In this document: in pieces, positions 42,313-54,321 of the stretch
Layout: every line of letters begins with the position of its first letter
How positions within the stretch are numbered: the first letter of the stretch is position 1
DNA from: Halobaculum magnesiiphilum
Lineage (GTDB): Archaea; Halobacteriota; Halobacteria; Halobacteriales; Haloferacaceae
Direction of reading: 5' to 3'
DNA: 64,000 bases
NCBI RefSeq assembly: GCF_019823105.1
Contig: NZ_CP081958.1
Span: 1,240,001-1,304,000, forward strand
Position numbers and translations under genes: made by a program
The notes under the pieces: generated by a model
Seen by the model: only the letters and a program-made list of their open reading frames with translations
Told to the model about the DNA's origin: nothing
Databases searched by the model: none

Positions 42313-43104
42313 TCAGCCGAGCTTGTCGTAGCCGTCCCCGCGATTGCGCAGGAACAGCACGACGCCGCCGGCGACGACGCCGAGCACGACCAGTCCGACG
42401 ACGCCGTACATGATCAGCTGGGTGCGCTGTTGGCTGCTCTCGGCCTGGTTGGCCTCGCTTTCGGCGCGCTCGGCCAGCGAGGCGGCGTTGTCGAAGTTAC
42501 CCGCCTCGTAGGCGTCGACCGCGCTGTCGAACGACTCCTCGGCGGTCTCGGGGTTGCCCGCGGCGTCGATCGCCTCGCGTGCGGAGTCCATCGCCTCACG
42601 GGCCTCCCGGCTGTCGGCGGTGTAGTGGGTCGCCGACCGGTTCGTCAGCTCGTTCGAGGTGCCGCCCTCCCGGGTCTGGTCCAGCGCGAGCAGCGTGAAC
42701 GACTGCTGCGGGTCGTAGCTGTACGCCTCGACGGCCGGCACGGTCCCCGTCACGCGGACGCGGACCTCGGAGGTCCCCTCGTCGATGTCGACGGTCGCGC
42801 CCGAGAAGTTCTGCCCGTCGTACGACTCCTGGCGCACCTGGTTGCCCGCCTGGTTCAGGAACGTCACCGTCCAGGTCACGTTCCGGAGCTCGGTCTGGCC
42901 GGCGAGCTGCCACGTCTCGTAGGTGTCGTACAGCTCGGTCAGCGTCACCGTCGCCGTCACCTGCGAGTCCACCTCGCCGCTGTCGGGCACGTCGGTCTCC
43001 TGGACGGACACCGCCGCCGCCGGAGCGACCGCCGCGATCAGGAGGGCGAGAACCGCGAGGACCGCAGTGAGCTCAGAACAGCGATTCAAGCTCGTCCTCG
43101 TCAT
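42313..43104 (-). CDS. exported membrane-anchored protein beside cetZ1
   Basis: A 263-residue protein: signal peptide about 12-35, an extracellular beta-rich domain about 40-140 with several N-glycosylation sequons (NVT, NFS, NRS), an Ala/Glu-rich helical hairpin about 160-225, and a C-terminal membrane helix about 230-252. The product would be outside the cell with a short cytosolic tail. It overlaps the end of cetZ1 by 32 bp and is followed by cofC, so it is part of the cetZ1 transcript. Its role is unknown; an envelope or cell-shape function is inferred from context. Confidence 0.8.
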   Translation of the reverse strand: MTRTSLNRCSELTAVLAVLALLIAAVAPAAAVSVQETDVPDSGEVDSQVTATVTLTELYDTYETWQLAGQTELRNVTWTVTFLNQAGNQVRQESYDGQNFSGATVDIDEGTSEVRVRVTGTVPAVEAYSYDPQQSFTLLALDQTREGGTSNELTNRSATHYTADSREAREAMDSAREAIDAAGNPETAEESFDSAVDAYEAGNFDNAASLAERAESEANQAESSQQRTQLIMYGVVGLVVLGVVAGGVVLFLRNRGDGYDKLG

Positions 43105-44254
43105 CGCTGATGAGGCTGTCGAGGTTGTCCTGACTCTCCTGTTGGATGTCGTCGATGTTGTCCTGGGCCTCGATGGCGACCTGCTGGAGCTCCTTGATCC
43201 GCGGGACGTTCGTGACGCCCGACAGCAGGATCACACTCGCGACGAAGCCGGAGCCGCTGACGGGGTAGTCGCCGCCGCGGACCTCCATCGAGCCGGTCTG
43301 CTCCTCGAGCCACTTGCGGCCGCGCTCGATCCCCTTGCGGTTGAGGTGCTCGGGCGGACCGGCCATGACCAGCAGCGCGCGCTCGGTGCCCTCGATCTCA
43401 CACGGGAGCGTGAGACGACCCAGCGCCGCCTTGCGCACGAGCGAGGTGATCCGGTTGGTCGTGTGGGCCGTGTCCAGGTCCTCGTCGCCCGCGTCGCCGG
43501 TGAGCCGCGAGAGCAGCCCGCCGCCGCCGGCGGTCTCCTCGACCTCCTCGCTGGCGTAGCCGACCGTCGAGACGCCGCCCCCGGACAGCGTGTTGATGAT
43601 CTCGCTGGAGTCGACGACGGATTCGGCGACCTCCTGGCCCTGGTCGATCTCGCCGGCGCCGAACAGGATGCCGAACCGCTTGACGATCTCCTCGTTGATC
43701 TCGTCGTAGCCGCCGGAGACCGACTCCCCGGTCTTGCGCCACGCGTCGTTGTCGAACACCATGAGGTTGTCCACCTCACGGACGAACGTCTGGAACGAGC
43801 GCGCGGCGTTGAGCGTGTAGATACCTCCCTCGTCCGAGCCCGGCAGGACGCCGAGTCCGTAGACGGGTTCGGTGTAGATGCGCTTCAGGTGCTTCGCGAG
43901 CACCGGCGCGCCGCCGGAGCCGGTCCCCCCGCCGAGCCCGGCGATGACGAGGAACGCGTCGACCTCGTGAACCGGGATCGAGTCGATGGCCCCCTGCACC
44001 TCGTCGATGTCCTCCTCGGCGACCTCCGCGCCGAGCTCGTTGTCCGCGCCGACGCCGTGTCCCTTGACACGGGACTGCCCGATGAGCACCCGCTGATCCT
44101 GCGGGATCTCCTCGAGCCCCATGAGGTCCGCCTTGGCCGTGTTGACCGCGACCGCCGCACGCACGATGTCGCTGCCCGTGCGCTGGTCGTATTGGACGAA
44201 CTTGTCGACGATCTTCCCCCCCGCCTGACCGAATCCGATGAGTGCCAGTTTCAT
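43073..44254 (-). CDS. cetZ1: tubulin/FtsZ-superfamily protein CetZ1
   Basis: A 393-residue CetZ GTPase that controls cell shape and motile rod formation in haloarchaea. The tubulin signature is GLGGGTGSGGAP at 107-118; FGQAGGKIVDKF at 8-19 and ANxx-type N-terminal loops bind GTP. The end DDEDELESLF matches the characteristic CetZ1 tail. Unusually for this window it has a Shine-Dalgarno (GGAGG, 8 nt before the ATG) and a TATA box about 47 bp upstream, so it has a true leader. The upstream gene encodes a Rossmann protein; downstream are the exported protein and cofC. Confidence 0.95.
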   Translation of the reverse strand: MKLALIGFGQAGGKIVDKFVQYDQRTGSDIVRAAVAVNTAKADLMGLEEIPQDQRVLIGQSRVKGHGVGADNELGAEVAEEDIDEVQGAIDSIPVHEVDAFLVIAGLGGGTGSGGAPVLAKHLKRIYTEPVYGLGVLPGSDEGGIYTLNAARSFQTFVREVDNLMVFDNDAWRKTGESVSGGYDEINEEIVKRFGILFGAGEIDQGQEVAESVVDSSEIINTLSGGGVSTVGYASEEVEETAGGGGLLSRLTGDAGDEDLDTAHTTNRITSLVRKAALGRLTLPCEIEGTERALLVMAGPPEHLNRKGIERGRKWLEEQTGSMEVRGGDYPVSGSGFVASVILLSGVTNVPRIKELQQVAIEAQDNIDDIQQESQDNLDSLISDDEDELESLF

Positions 44255-44262
44255 ACGTCTCC

Positions 44263-44270
44263 CCTCCTCA
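44263..44270 (-). promoter_or_regulatory. Shine-Dalgarno of cetZ1
   Basis: Minus-strand TGAGGAGG ends about 8 nt before the ATG at 44254. A clear SD is rare among genes here, most of which look leaderless. Confidence 0.65.
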
Positions 44271-44296
44271 TTACGCCAGATTCAGAGAGAGAACGG

Positions 44297-44305
44297 TGAT
44301 AAACC
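44297..44305 (-). promoter_or_regulatory. TATA box for cetZ1
   Basis: Minus-strand GGTTTATCA centred about 47 bp before the ATG, predicting a leader of about 20 nt carrying the SD. Confidence 0.55.
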
Positions 44306-44521
44306 TTCTGATGGGGCTATCAGTGACGAGACCCCGAGCGCGTCGCGAACTGCGGAAAATCGCAAGCAAGCGCCGGTGTTGAGTTCATGTAAATCCGTTT
44401 ATATTGTAGCGAACCGGACGAGTGTATGACACATTTATCCCTTGCGGTCGGCCGGTTCAACGTGGAGACCCTTTCGGCCGAACGACGGTCCCCGCGGCGT
44501 TCGGGCGCGCCACGCGCCCGT

Positions 44522-47338
<2,817 letters not shown>

Positions 47339-47339
<1 letters not shown>

Positions 47340-48256
47340 TGGTGAACGTCGAGGAGTTCATCGACGAGGCGACCGACGAGATCAGCGAGGCCGTCGGCGA
47401 CGCGAACGCGATCATCGCCCTCTCGGGCGGCGTCGACTCGTCGGTCGCGGCCGCGCTCGCCTACCGCGCCATCGGCGAGCAGCTCACCCCGGTGTACGTC
47501 GACACCGGACTGATGCGCAAGGGCGAGACCGACCAGATCCGCGAGACGTTCTCCTTCATGGAGTCGCTGGAGGTCGTGGAGGCGCAGGACCGCTTCCTCG
47601 ACGCCCTCGCGGGCGTCACCGACCCCGAGGAGAAGCGCCACGTCATCGGCGAGCAGTTCATCCGCGAGTTCGAGCGCGAGGCGACGGAGACGGACGCCCA
47701 GTACCTCGTCCAGGGGACCATCTACCCCGACCGCATCGAGAGCGAGGGCAACATCAAGTCCCACCACAACGTCGGGGGCCTGCCCGACGTGGTCGACTTC
47801 GAGGGCATCGTCGAGCCCGTCCGCGACCTCTACAAGGACGAGGTTCGCGAGGTCGCCCGCGCGCTCGACCTGGAGGCCGTCATCTCCGAGCGCATGCCGT
47901 TCCCCGGTCCGGGGCTCGCCGTCCGGATCATCGGCGAGATCACCGAGGAGAAGCTGGAGGTGGCTCGCGACGCGTGCCACATCGTCGAGGAGGAGGTCGC
48001 GGAGCACGACCCGTGGCAGGCGTTCGCCGCCGTCATCGGGAAGGCCACGGGCGTGAAGGGCGACAACCGGGTTCACGGCTGGGTCGTGTCGGTGCGCTCG
48101 GTCGAGAGCCGGGACGGCATGACCGCGCGGGCGCAGAACCTCCCGTGGGAGACGCTCCAGCGGATCCAGTCGCGGATCACCGGCGAGAACGACGACGTCG
48201 CGCGCGTCGTGTACGACGTGACCCACAAGCCGCCGGCGACCATCGAGTACGAGTAA
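47339..48256 (+). CDS. guaAB: GMP synthase ATP-pyrophosphatase subunit B
   Basis: A 305-residue synthetase subunit that adenylates and aminates XMP to GMP using ammonia from a separate glutaminase (GuaAA), the split form typical of archaea. The PP-loop is SGGVDSS at 29-35; [24 protein letters not shown] and the C-terminal dimerisation domain ending KPPATIEYE are intact. Translationally coupled to pyrG, linking two purine/pyrimidine amidations. The glutaminase gene is not in the window. Confidence 0.95.
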
Positions 48257-48353
48257 CTCGGTTCGGCCGTCCACCGTTTCTGGTCTTGCCGGCGGCGACT
48301 ACCACGGATCGGAGACACGAAGCTTATCCCCGCCACCCGACTCACATCCGGTA

Positions 48354-48689
48354 ATGACCGACATTTCCGCCGTCGTCGCCGGTCCCGACGCCGAGAACCT
48401 GGCCGAGGAACTCGAATCCCACGACGTTGCCGTCTCGCGCATCGACGGCGCCGTCACCGGCGGCACCCTCGAGGACGCCGGCATCGACGACGCGGCGCTG
48501 TTCGTCCTCACCGACCTCTCGGAGGCGACGGGCATCGCCGTCGCGAAGGAGCGCAACCCCGACGTGCGCGCGGTCGTCTACGCGACCGACTCGCTGCCGG
48601 AGTTCGTGCGGGGGCAAACCGATCTGGCGGTCGACCCGGACCTGCTCTCGGCGTCGGTCGTCGCCGACGAACTCGTCGCCGGCGCGTGA
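48354..48689 (+). CDS. DUF7126-type protein after pyrG-guaAB
   Basis: A 111-residue protein with a Rossmann-like alternation (ISAVVAGPDAENLAEEL, ALFVLTDLSEATGIAVAKE, AVVYATDSLPEFVRGQTDL). It resembles the haloarchaeal DUF7126 group, sometimes mislabelled CTP synthetase because of its position. It has no catalytic site I can name. It is 97 bp after guaAB, probably in the same transcript. Confidence 0.75.
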   Translation: MTDISAVVAGPDAENLAEELESHDVAVSRIDGAVTGGTLEDAGIDDAALFVLTDLSEATGIAVAKERNPDVRAVVYATDSLPEFVRGQTDLAVDPDLLSASVVADELVAGA

Positions 48690-48903
48690 GCCGCGCCCCC
48701 GGTCGCGCGTGTCCCAGCCGCGGTCGATCCGCGCGTGAGCCGTCGCACCCCAAAGCGTTCGCTCCGTCCCGCGCCGCCGCGGCCGGCCGTCGGTGGTCCG
48801 ACGGTTAATCGGGCTTAATTCGGGTTCACAGCGCTTCAAAACCCGGAACTCGAGTTCGTCGTTTACCCCCTTCTTTAGGTCGGGACGACAGGCGACGGTC
48901 GTG

Positions 48904-49737
48904 ATGAACGCGACGAAGCTGCTCGCGGTCGCCCTGGCGACGCTCCTCGTGAGCGCCGGCGTGGGCGCGGCCGCGACGAGTACCGGAACAGGGGCGACGA
49001 CCGCCGCGACCGACGCGTCCGTCGACGAGTACGAGGCCGACGCCTCCTACGAGAACGGGACGGCCACGCTCACCGTGAGCGCCAACGGAAGCGGCGTCGA
49101 GGGGCTGTCCGTCGTCCGTGACGACGAGTCGCTCGGCACCACCGACGACGACGGCTCGGTCGCGTTCGACGTGAACGCCTCCGAGACCGAGGAGGTCGAG
49201 CTCGACGTGACCGGCGAGAACGTCTCCGGCGAGGTCGAGCTCACCTTCGAGAACGGCTCGGTGACCGTCGAGGAGGCCGAGTTCGAGTCCGAGATCGACG
49301 AGGAGGAGGCGAACGAAACCGACGAGAACGTGACCGACCGTCGCGGTCCCGCGATCGGCCTGCCCGAGGACGCCTCGGACAACGCGAAGGCCGTGCTCTC
49401 GGCCATCAACGCGTACCTGAACGGCGAGTCGAACGCCAGCACGCTCGGCGAGGCCGTCAGCTCGGTCGCCGGGAACGGCCCCGACGGCGAGCGCGGCCCG
49501 CCCGCCGACGTGGGTCCCGACAGTGACGACGGGAACGAGAGCGACGACGGTGACGACCGCCGTGGTCCGCCCGAGGACGTCGGTCCCGACAGCGACGACG
49601 AGAACGAGACCGACGACGACGACCGCCGCGGTCCCCCCGAGGACGTCGGTCCCAACGGCGACGACGACGAGGACGACGACGAGGACGACGACGACGCCCG
49701 CGGTAACAACGGCACCGGGAACGGCAACGGTCGATAA
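48904..49737 (+). CDS. secreted acidic protein with RRGPPEDVGP repeats
   Basis: A 277-residue exported protein. A signal peptide covers about 1-25 (Ala-rich). Residues 40-135 form an Ig-like beta domain (ENGTATLTVSANGSGVEGLSVV). From about 185 three Asp-rich repeats follow, each with RGPPxDVGP and then an acidic spacer; the protein ends in a poly-Asp tract and GNNGTGNGNGR. There is no membrane anchor, so it may be released. The ATG at 48904 fits a TATA-like TTCTTTA about 28 bp upstream; a GTG at 48901 is possible. Confidence 0.78.
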   Translation: MNATKLLAVALATLLVSAGVGAAATSTGTGATTAATDASVDEYEADASYENGTATLTVSANGSGVEGLSVVRDDESLGTTDDDGSVAFDVNASETEEVELDVTGENVSGEVELTFENGSVTVEEAEFESEIDEEEANETDENVTDRRGPAIGLPEDASDNAKAVLSAINAYLNGESNASTLGEAVSSVAGNGPDGERGPPADVGPDSDDGNESDDGDDRRGPPEDVGPDSDDENETDDDDRRGPPEDVGPNGDDDEDDDEDDDDARGNNGTGNGNGR

Positions 49738-50087
49738 CCGGTAACGACCGGTCACGCCGGACGCACGCACCGACCGCGCGGACACGTTCCTTCGGGGACC
49801 AACCGCCGCGCGGTCGCGACCGAACGCCGGCCCATGTGCCGGCACACCACACTGACACACGCGACTGGGGGTCCCCGTACCCCCGGACCAGGGGTGAGAG
49901 AGGCACGACGGGACGGCCGACGACCGGGTCGACTCCACCGGGTCGACCGCGGTCGGATTGCCGATGGACGGCGGCGCCGCGCCACCACCGAACGGGACGG
50001 TTCTCTCGAGCGCGGCGTCGCCTGCGGAAGCGATCTCCCGGCAGCACACGCCGGGTCGCTTTTACTCCTCGACGGCGAGGGCCTCCC
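49738..50087. other. 350-bp gene-free region
   Basis: Between the secreted protein and the cupin. It contains a GC-rich inverted repeat near 49867-49884 (GGGGGT/ACCCCC) and the cupin TATA box near 50059-50066. I see no coding sequence. Confidence 0.6.
50059..50066 (+). promoter_or_regulatory. TATA-like box for the cupin gene
   Basis: CTTTTACT centred 26 bp before the ATG at 50088. Confidence 0.5.
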
Positions 50088-50423
50088 ATGGCACTCGAAC
50101 TCCTCGCGGACGCGCTGGAGGACCTCGATCCCGACGAGGGCGAGGTCGACACCGCCGAACTCGTCGTCACCGACGACGTGCTCGTGAAGCTGTTCGCGCT
50201 CGGGCCCGACGCCGAACTCGACACCCACGAACACGCCGACAGCACGAACGTCTTCCACGTGCTCGACGGCGAGGTGACCGTCCTCTGCGACGACGAGACG
50301 GAGGCGGTGGCGGCGCCTGGCGTGGTTCTCCACGAGCGGGGCGACGTGCACGGCGCGCGAAACGAGACGGACGAGGTGGTCGCCTTCACCGCGAGCCTCT
50401 GTCCGCTGCCGGGGAGCGGCTGA
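50088..50423 (+). CDS. cupin domain protein
   Basis: A 111-residue single-domain cupin. The two cupin motifs are visible: DAELDTHEHADSTNVFHVLDGEVTV (metal-binding His residues in HEH and Glu) at about 42-66, and PGVVLHERGDVHGARNETDE with a His at about 77-95. Small cupins of this kind bind a metal and serve as isomerases, oxygenases or sensors; the substrate is unknown. The ATG at 50088 is supported by its promoter box. Confidence 0.85.
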   Translation: MALELLADALEDLDPDEGEVDTAELVVTDDVLVKLFALGPDAELDTHEHADSTNVFHVLDGEVTVLCDDETEAVAAPGVVLHERGDVHGARNETDEVVAFTASLCPLPGSG

Positions 50424-50500
50424 GACGACCGCGCCGGGCTGACGGCGCCGTCGCTACGCCGACGGAGCGACCGGCGAGAACGGAGAAGTCGCGAGCGACG

Positions 50501-50875
50501 TTACTCGATGAGGACGGCGTTGACCTGGCCCGTCTGGCCGGGTCGGGAGGTGACGCGTGCCTCGCCCTCGCTGGTGGCGATGACGGCGCCCTTCGTGATG
50601 ATGTTCCGGCGGACGTAGTTCACGTTCGAGGGGTTCTCCTCGACGCCCTCGATCTCGGCCTCGACGGTCTCCTCGCCGGTGGCGACCTGCGCGACGTTCG
50701 TCGAGAGCGCGCGGGTCTTCTCCTCGGTGCCGCGCGAGTCGATGACGCGGAACCGGGGCTCGCCGACGGTCGTCTCGGCGGGCTCGCGGCCGAGCTCGTG
50801 TCGCTTCTTGTTGCTGGAGGGTCGTCGGAGGCCGCCGGTCCGCTTGCGCTTCCTGCGTCCGCTCTGGTCTTTCAT
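50501..50875 (-). CDS. rps8e: 30S ribosomal protein S8e
   Basis: A 124-residue archaeal/eukaryotic-type small-subunit protein. The N-terminus SGRRKRKRTGGLRRPSSNKKRHELGRE is the basic rRNA-binding tail, followed by the beta core with NPSNVNYVRRNIITKGAVI and the end GQTGQVNAVLIE. The length is normal. It is less acidic than the surrounding proteins, as expected for an RNA-bound protein. It is monocistronic, downstream of radB on the same strand. Confidence 0.97.
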   Translation of the reverse strand: MKDQSGRRKRKRTGGLRRPSSNKKRHELGREPAETTVGEPRFRVIDSRGTEEKTRALSTNVAQVATGEETVEAEIEGVEENPSNVNYVRRNIITKGAVIATSEGEARVTSRPGQTGQVNAVLIE

Positions 50876-50929
50876 AGCGGGTAAAACCCCGTGCGGCTAC
50901 TTGAATCGCTCGAATCGGATCTCGCCGTC

Positions 50930-51622
50930 CTACCGCTCGTCGGCGTCCTCGACGCCGGCGTCGGTGATCCGGAACCGGGCGGACTCGCCGGCGGCCTGCG
51001 AACGGTGTTTCTCCAGCGTCGCCCGTCGGTTGCCGCCGCGGAACCGCTCCAGCCGGAGGATCACGCCCGTCCAGTGCTCCAGCGTGTTGCCGCCGAGCGG
51101 CCGGTCGCGGTCGGCGTCGGGGTCGGTGAACACCTGGTTCGTCACGAGCGCCGCCAGGTCGTGTTTGCGCGACAGCGACAGCAGATGGGTGACGTGACGC
51201 GCGACCTCGCGGACGGACTCGCCGCCGCGTGAGTCCTCGGTGCGCTCCAGCCGGTAGAACCCCGTCGCGGAGTCGAGGACGATCAGGTCGACACCGTCGG
51301 CCAGCTCCGAGGCGTCTTTCACCGCCTCGCCCTGCTCGGCGAAGCTCATCGCCTCGCTCACGACGAGCCGGCCGGCGACCTGCTCGACCGGCTCGTCGGA
51401 GCGCGCCTCCGCGATGTCGCGAAAGCGGGTCATCGAGAGGTCCTCGGTGTCGATATAGAGGACCGAGCCGCCGTCGGCGGCGACCTCGACGGCCGCCGTC
51501 AGCGCGAGGTTCGTCTTCCCCGACGCCGGCGGGCCGTACAGTTGGGTGACGACGCCGCGCTCGATGCCGCCCCCGAGGAGGTCGTCGACGGCGTCACTGC
51601 CGGTCGTGAGGAACTCGGACAC
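50930..51622 (-). CDS. radB: DNA repair and recombination protein RadB
   Basis: A 230-residue archaeal RadA paralogue lacking the N-terminal HhH domain. Walker A is GPPASGKT at 30-37 and Walker B is VDLIVLDS. RadB assists RadA in homologous recombination and has weak ATPase activity. The end of the protein keeps the RILLERFRGGNRRATL-like L2/C-terminal region (LRLERFRGGNRRATLEKHRS). The GTG at 51622 fits the family length; a start nine codons upstream is Pro-rich. It precedes rps8e on the same strand by 54 bp. Confidence 0.94.
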   Translation of the reverse strand: MSEFLTTGSDAVDDLLGGGIERGVVTQLYGPPASGKTNLALTAAVEVAADGGSVLYIDTEDLSMTRFRDIAEARSDEPVEQVAGRLVVSEAMSFAEQGEAVKDASELADGVDLIVLDSATGFYRLERTEDSRGGESVREVARHVTHLLSLSRKHDLAALVTNQVFTDPDADRDRPLGGNTLEHWTGVILRLERFRGGNRRATLEKHRSQAAGESARFRITDAGVEDADER

Positions 51623-51708
51623 GGGCGGTGGTGGGTCGGCACCACGCAAAAACCTCCCGAGTGCGGGGCGAGCGATGGCGGGCCCCCGCCCGGGCGAAGT
51701 GGCCGCGC

Positions 51709-54204
51709 TCAGTCGTCGCCGCTGGCGGGACCGCCGCGCTCGTCGACGTACTCGAAGCCGTCGCCGTCGGTCATCGCCACGCCGGAGTCGCCGGCGCCGC
51801 CCCCGCCGACGGTTCCGTCGTCGGCGACGTTCGCGTCGCTGCCACTGGGATCGGTGCCGACCGCCGCATCGTCGTCGACTCCGACATCGTTGTCAACTCC
51901 GGCATCGTCGCCGACCGCGGCATCGTCGCCGTCGACAGCGCCGCCGCCCGCATCGCCGGACACGTCGAACCGGGCGACGAGTTCGCGCAGTTCCTCGACC
52001 CGCGCCGAGAGCGTCTCGGCGGACGCGCTCACCTCCGTGACTGCGGCGGTCTGCTCCTGGGCGGACGCGGCGGCGCTGTCGACGTCGGCGCTGGTGCGCT
52101 CACCGATCTCGGCCACCTCCTCGGCCATCGTCACGACCTCCTCGGTGGTCGCCGCCTGGTCGTCGGTGGCCGCGTCGATCGACGCGACGCCGTCGTTGGC
52201 GTCGTCGATCCGCTCGCCCACCGTCTCCACGGCGTCGAGCGCCTCCTCGACCACCTCGACGCCGTCGTCGACGACCTCCTCGGTCGCGGCCATGTCGTCG
52301 GCCGCCGTCGTCGACGCCTCCCGCAGCGCCTCGATCCGGGCGGCGATCTCGTCGGTCGCGTCGCTCGTCTCCTCGGCGAGGTTCTTCACCTCGTCGGCGA
52401 CGACGGCGAACCCGTCGCCCTCCTCGCCGGCGCGGGCGGCCTCGATCGAGGCGTTGAGCGCGAGCAGGTTCGTCTGCTCGGCGATCCCGTCGATCATGTC
52501 GACGACCTCGGTGATCTCGGCCATCTCGTCGGCGACCCGGTCCACCTCGTCGGCGGTCCGGTCCGTTCGGTCCGCGACGGCGGTGAACGCCTCCAGCGCG
52601 TCCTCGGCGGCGTCGCCGGCGTCGTCGGCGCTGTCGGCGGCCTCCGCCGAGAGGGTGGACACGTCCGCGGCGGTCGCGGCGATCTCCTCGACGGTGGCCG
52701 AGAGGCCGCTCATCTCGCCGCTGACCTCGCTCAGTCGCTCGGCCTGCTCGTCGCTCGCGCCGGCGACGTCGGACATCGCGCGGCTGACCGAGGCGCTGGC
52801 GTCCTCGATCTGGTCGGCGCCGGCGGCGACGGCCGCGGCGCGCTCGTCGGCCTCGTCGGCGAACGTGCGGACGGTGCCGACGGTGTCCTCGAGGTCGTCG
52901 ACCATCCGGTTGAACGAGGCGGCGATCTCCTCGAGCGCCTCGATGTCGGCGTTCTCGTCGAGCCTGACGGTGAGGTCGCCGTCGGCGGCCCGCTCCATCG
53001 CGTCGCCGTACTCGGTCGCGCGGCGCTCCAGCGAGTCGGCCAGCGCCTCGGCCTCCGCTTTCGCGTCCGCGGCCCGCTCGCGTTCCGTCTGCGCCTGCTC
53101 GATCCGGTCGGACAGATCGTCGCGCATGTTCCCGAAGGAGCCGTACAGCGTGCCGATCTCGTCGATCCGGTCCGTCGACACGGACACGTCGAGGTCGCCC
53201 GAGCCGAGCGCCCGGGCGCGGTCGCTGAGGTCGTCGAGCGCGTCGCCGGTCGGCTTGGCGATGACCACACCCGCGAACAGGAACCCCGCGAGGGCGGTGG
53301 CGACGAGCAGGAGGATGTTCTGTCGGACGCCGGCGGCGACCGCGTACGCGCCCTCCGCCGGGACGTGCACCGACATCACCCACGTGGTCCCCGGAACGCG
53401 GGCGTACGAGACGACGAGATCGCGGTTCAGCGAGTCCTCGATCGCGGCGTCCTCGGTGACCACCTCGTTTCCGTCGAGCGCTCGCTGGAACTCGGTGCCG
53501 GTGGCGCCGAGGTACGACCGGCTGATCGCGTCGGGATCGTCGGCCATCACCACGATGCCGTTGTCGTCGACGACGCGAACGAACCCGCCGTCGACGGGCG
53601 TGGAGAAGCCCTCACCGACCGCTCGCGTGTCGGCGACCAGCACCACCGCGCGGTCGGGCGCGGAGGGGACCGCGCTGACGAAGCCGATCAACGGTCCGTC
53701 GTTCGTCCGGTACACCGACGACGTGGCCGTTCGGTCGGCGGAGGCGGGGACCACCGCCGGCGCCCACGCGAGCGATCCCTCCGCGAGGGACGCGCCCTCG
53801 AGGTCCGAGTCGCTGGACGCGAGCACGGTCTCCTCGTCGGTGTCGATGTAGTGGATCGCGTGTACGTCGTTCGGAAGGGCCCGAAGCTCCGTGGTGAACA
53901 CCGGCCGGAGCTTCGCGGTGTTGCCCTCGCGAACGTCCTGATACTCGGAGATCATCCGCACCGCCGTGCTCCGCTGGCTCATCCACTCGGAGAGCCCGTC
54001 GGCCTCGGATGTCGTCACCGTCGTCAGGTCGTTCCTGACGTTCTCCTGGAGGTCCGCGGTCGTCGACGAGACGGCGTACGCGCCGACGCCCCCCGTCGCG
54101 AGGATCAACACCAACAGCACCGTCGCGAACTTGCGAACGATCCCGCGACGTATCACGTCCGGGACCAGTCGGGCACCTACCGAACGCTCGGAACGATCCG
54201 TCAT
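51709..54204 (-). CDS. methyl-accepting chemotaxis transducer
   Basis: An 831-residue haloarchaeal transducer (Htr). A helix at about 27-47 leads into an extracellular dCache-type sensor (about 48-295) binding small ligands, a second helix at 297-316, a HAMP domain to about 368, and the cytosolic signalling coiled coil whose tip ([20 protein letters not shown]) near 560-600 contacts CheA/CheW. Methylation helices lie on either side. The last 75 residues are an Asp/Gly-rich disordered tail. No che genes are near. Ligand unknown. Confidence 0.93.
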   Translation of the reverse strand: MTDRSERSVGARLVPDVIRRGIVRKFATVLLVLILATGGVGAYAVSSTTADLQENVRNDLTTVTTSEADGLSEWMSQRSTAVRMISEYQDVREGNTAKLRPVFTTELRALPNDVHAIHYIDTDEETVLASSDSDLEGASLAEGSLAWAPAVVPASADRTATSSVYRTNDGPLIGFVSAVPSAPDRAVVLVADTRAVGEGFSTPVDGGFVRVVDDNGIVVMADDPDAISRSYLGATGTEFQRALDGNEVVTEDAAIEDSLNRDLVVSYARVPGTTWVMSVHVPAEGAYAVAAGVRQNILLLVATALAGFLFAGVVIAKPTGDALDDLSDRARALGSGDLDVSVSTDRIDEIGTLYGSFGNMRDDLSDRIEQAQTERERAADAKAEAEALADSLERRATEYGDAMERAADGDLTVRLDENADIEALEEIAASFNRMVDDLEDTVGTVRTFADEADERAAAVAAGADQIEDASASVSRAMSDVAGASDEQAERLSEVSGEMSGLSATVEEIAATAADVSTLSAEAADSADDAGDAAEDALEAFTAVADRTDRTADEVDRVADEMAEITEVVDMIDGIAEQTNLLALNASIEAARAGEEGDGFAVVADEVKNLAEETSDATDEIAARIEALREASTTAADDMAATEEVVDDGVEVVEEALDAVETVGERIDDANDGVASIDAATDDQAATTEEVVTMAEEVAEIGERTSADVDSAAASAQEQTAAVTEVSASAETLSARVEELRELVARFDVSGDAGGGAVDGDDAAVGDDAGVDNDVGVDDDAAVGTDPSGSDANVADDGTVGGGGAGDSGVAMTDGDGFEYVDERGGPASGDD

Positions 54205-54321
54205 CTTATTTCGACCTTCTCCATCCCACGCTTAACAGTAGCCCCGCAGGTATCACACCGGAGAATCAGTGGCGGCGGCCGGCGTCACCGTCAAGCCGAC
54301 GAGCGCCGTACGTGCGGGCGA

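Noticed and set aside
49867-49884. GGGGGT/ACCCCC inverted repeat taken as a terminator or riboswitch
   Set aside because: Short, pure G/C runs are common here, there is no T-run, and it lies 130 bp from the preceding stop.
51628-54240. Very long plus-strand frame opposite the chemotaxis transducer
   Set aside because: Mirror of a coding strand rich in Asp/Ala/Val codons; no motif, while the minus strand has a complete transducer.
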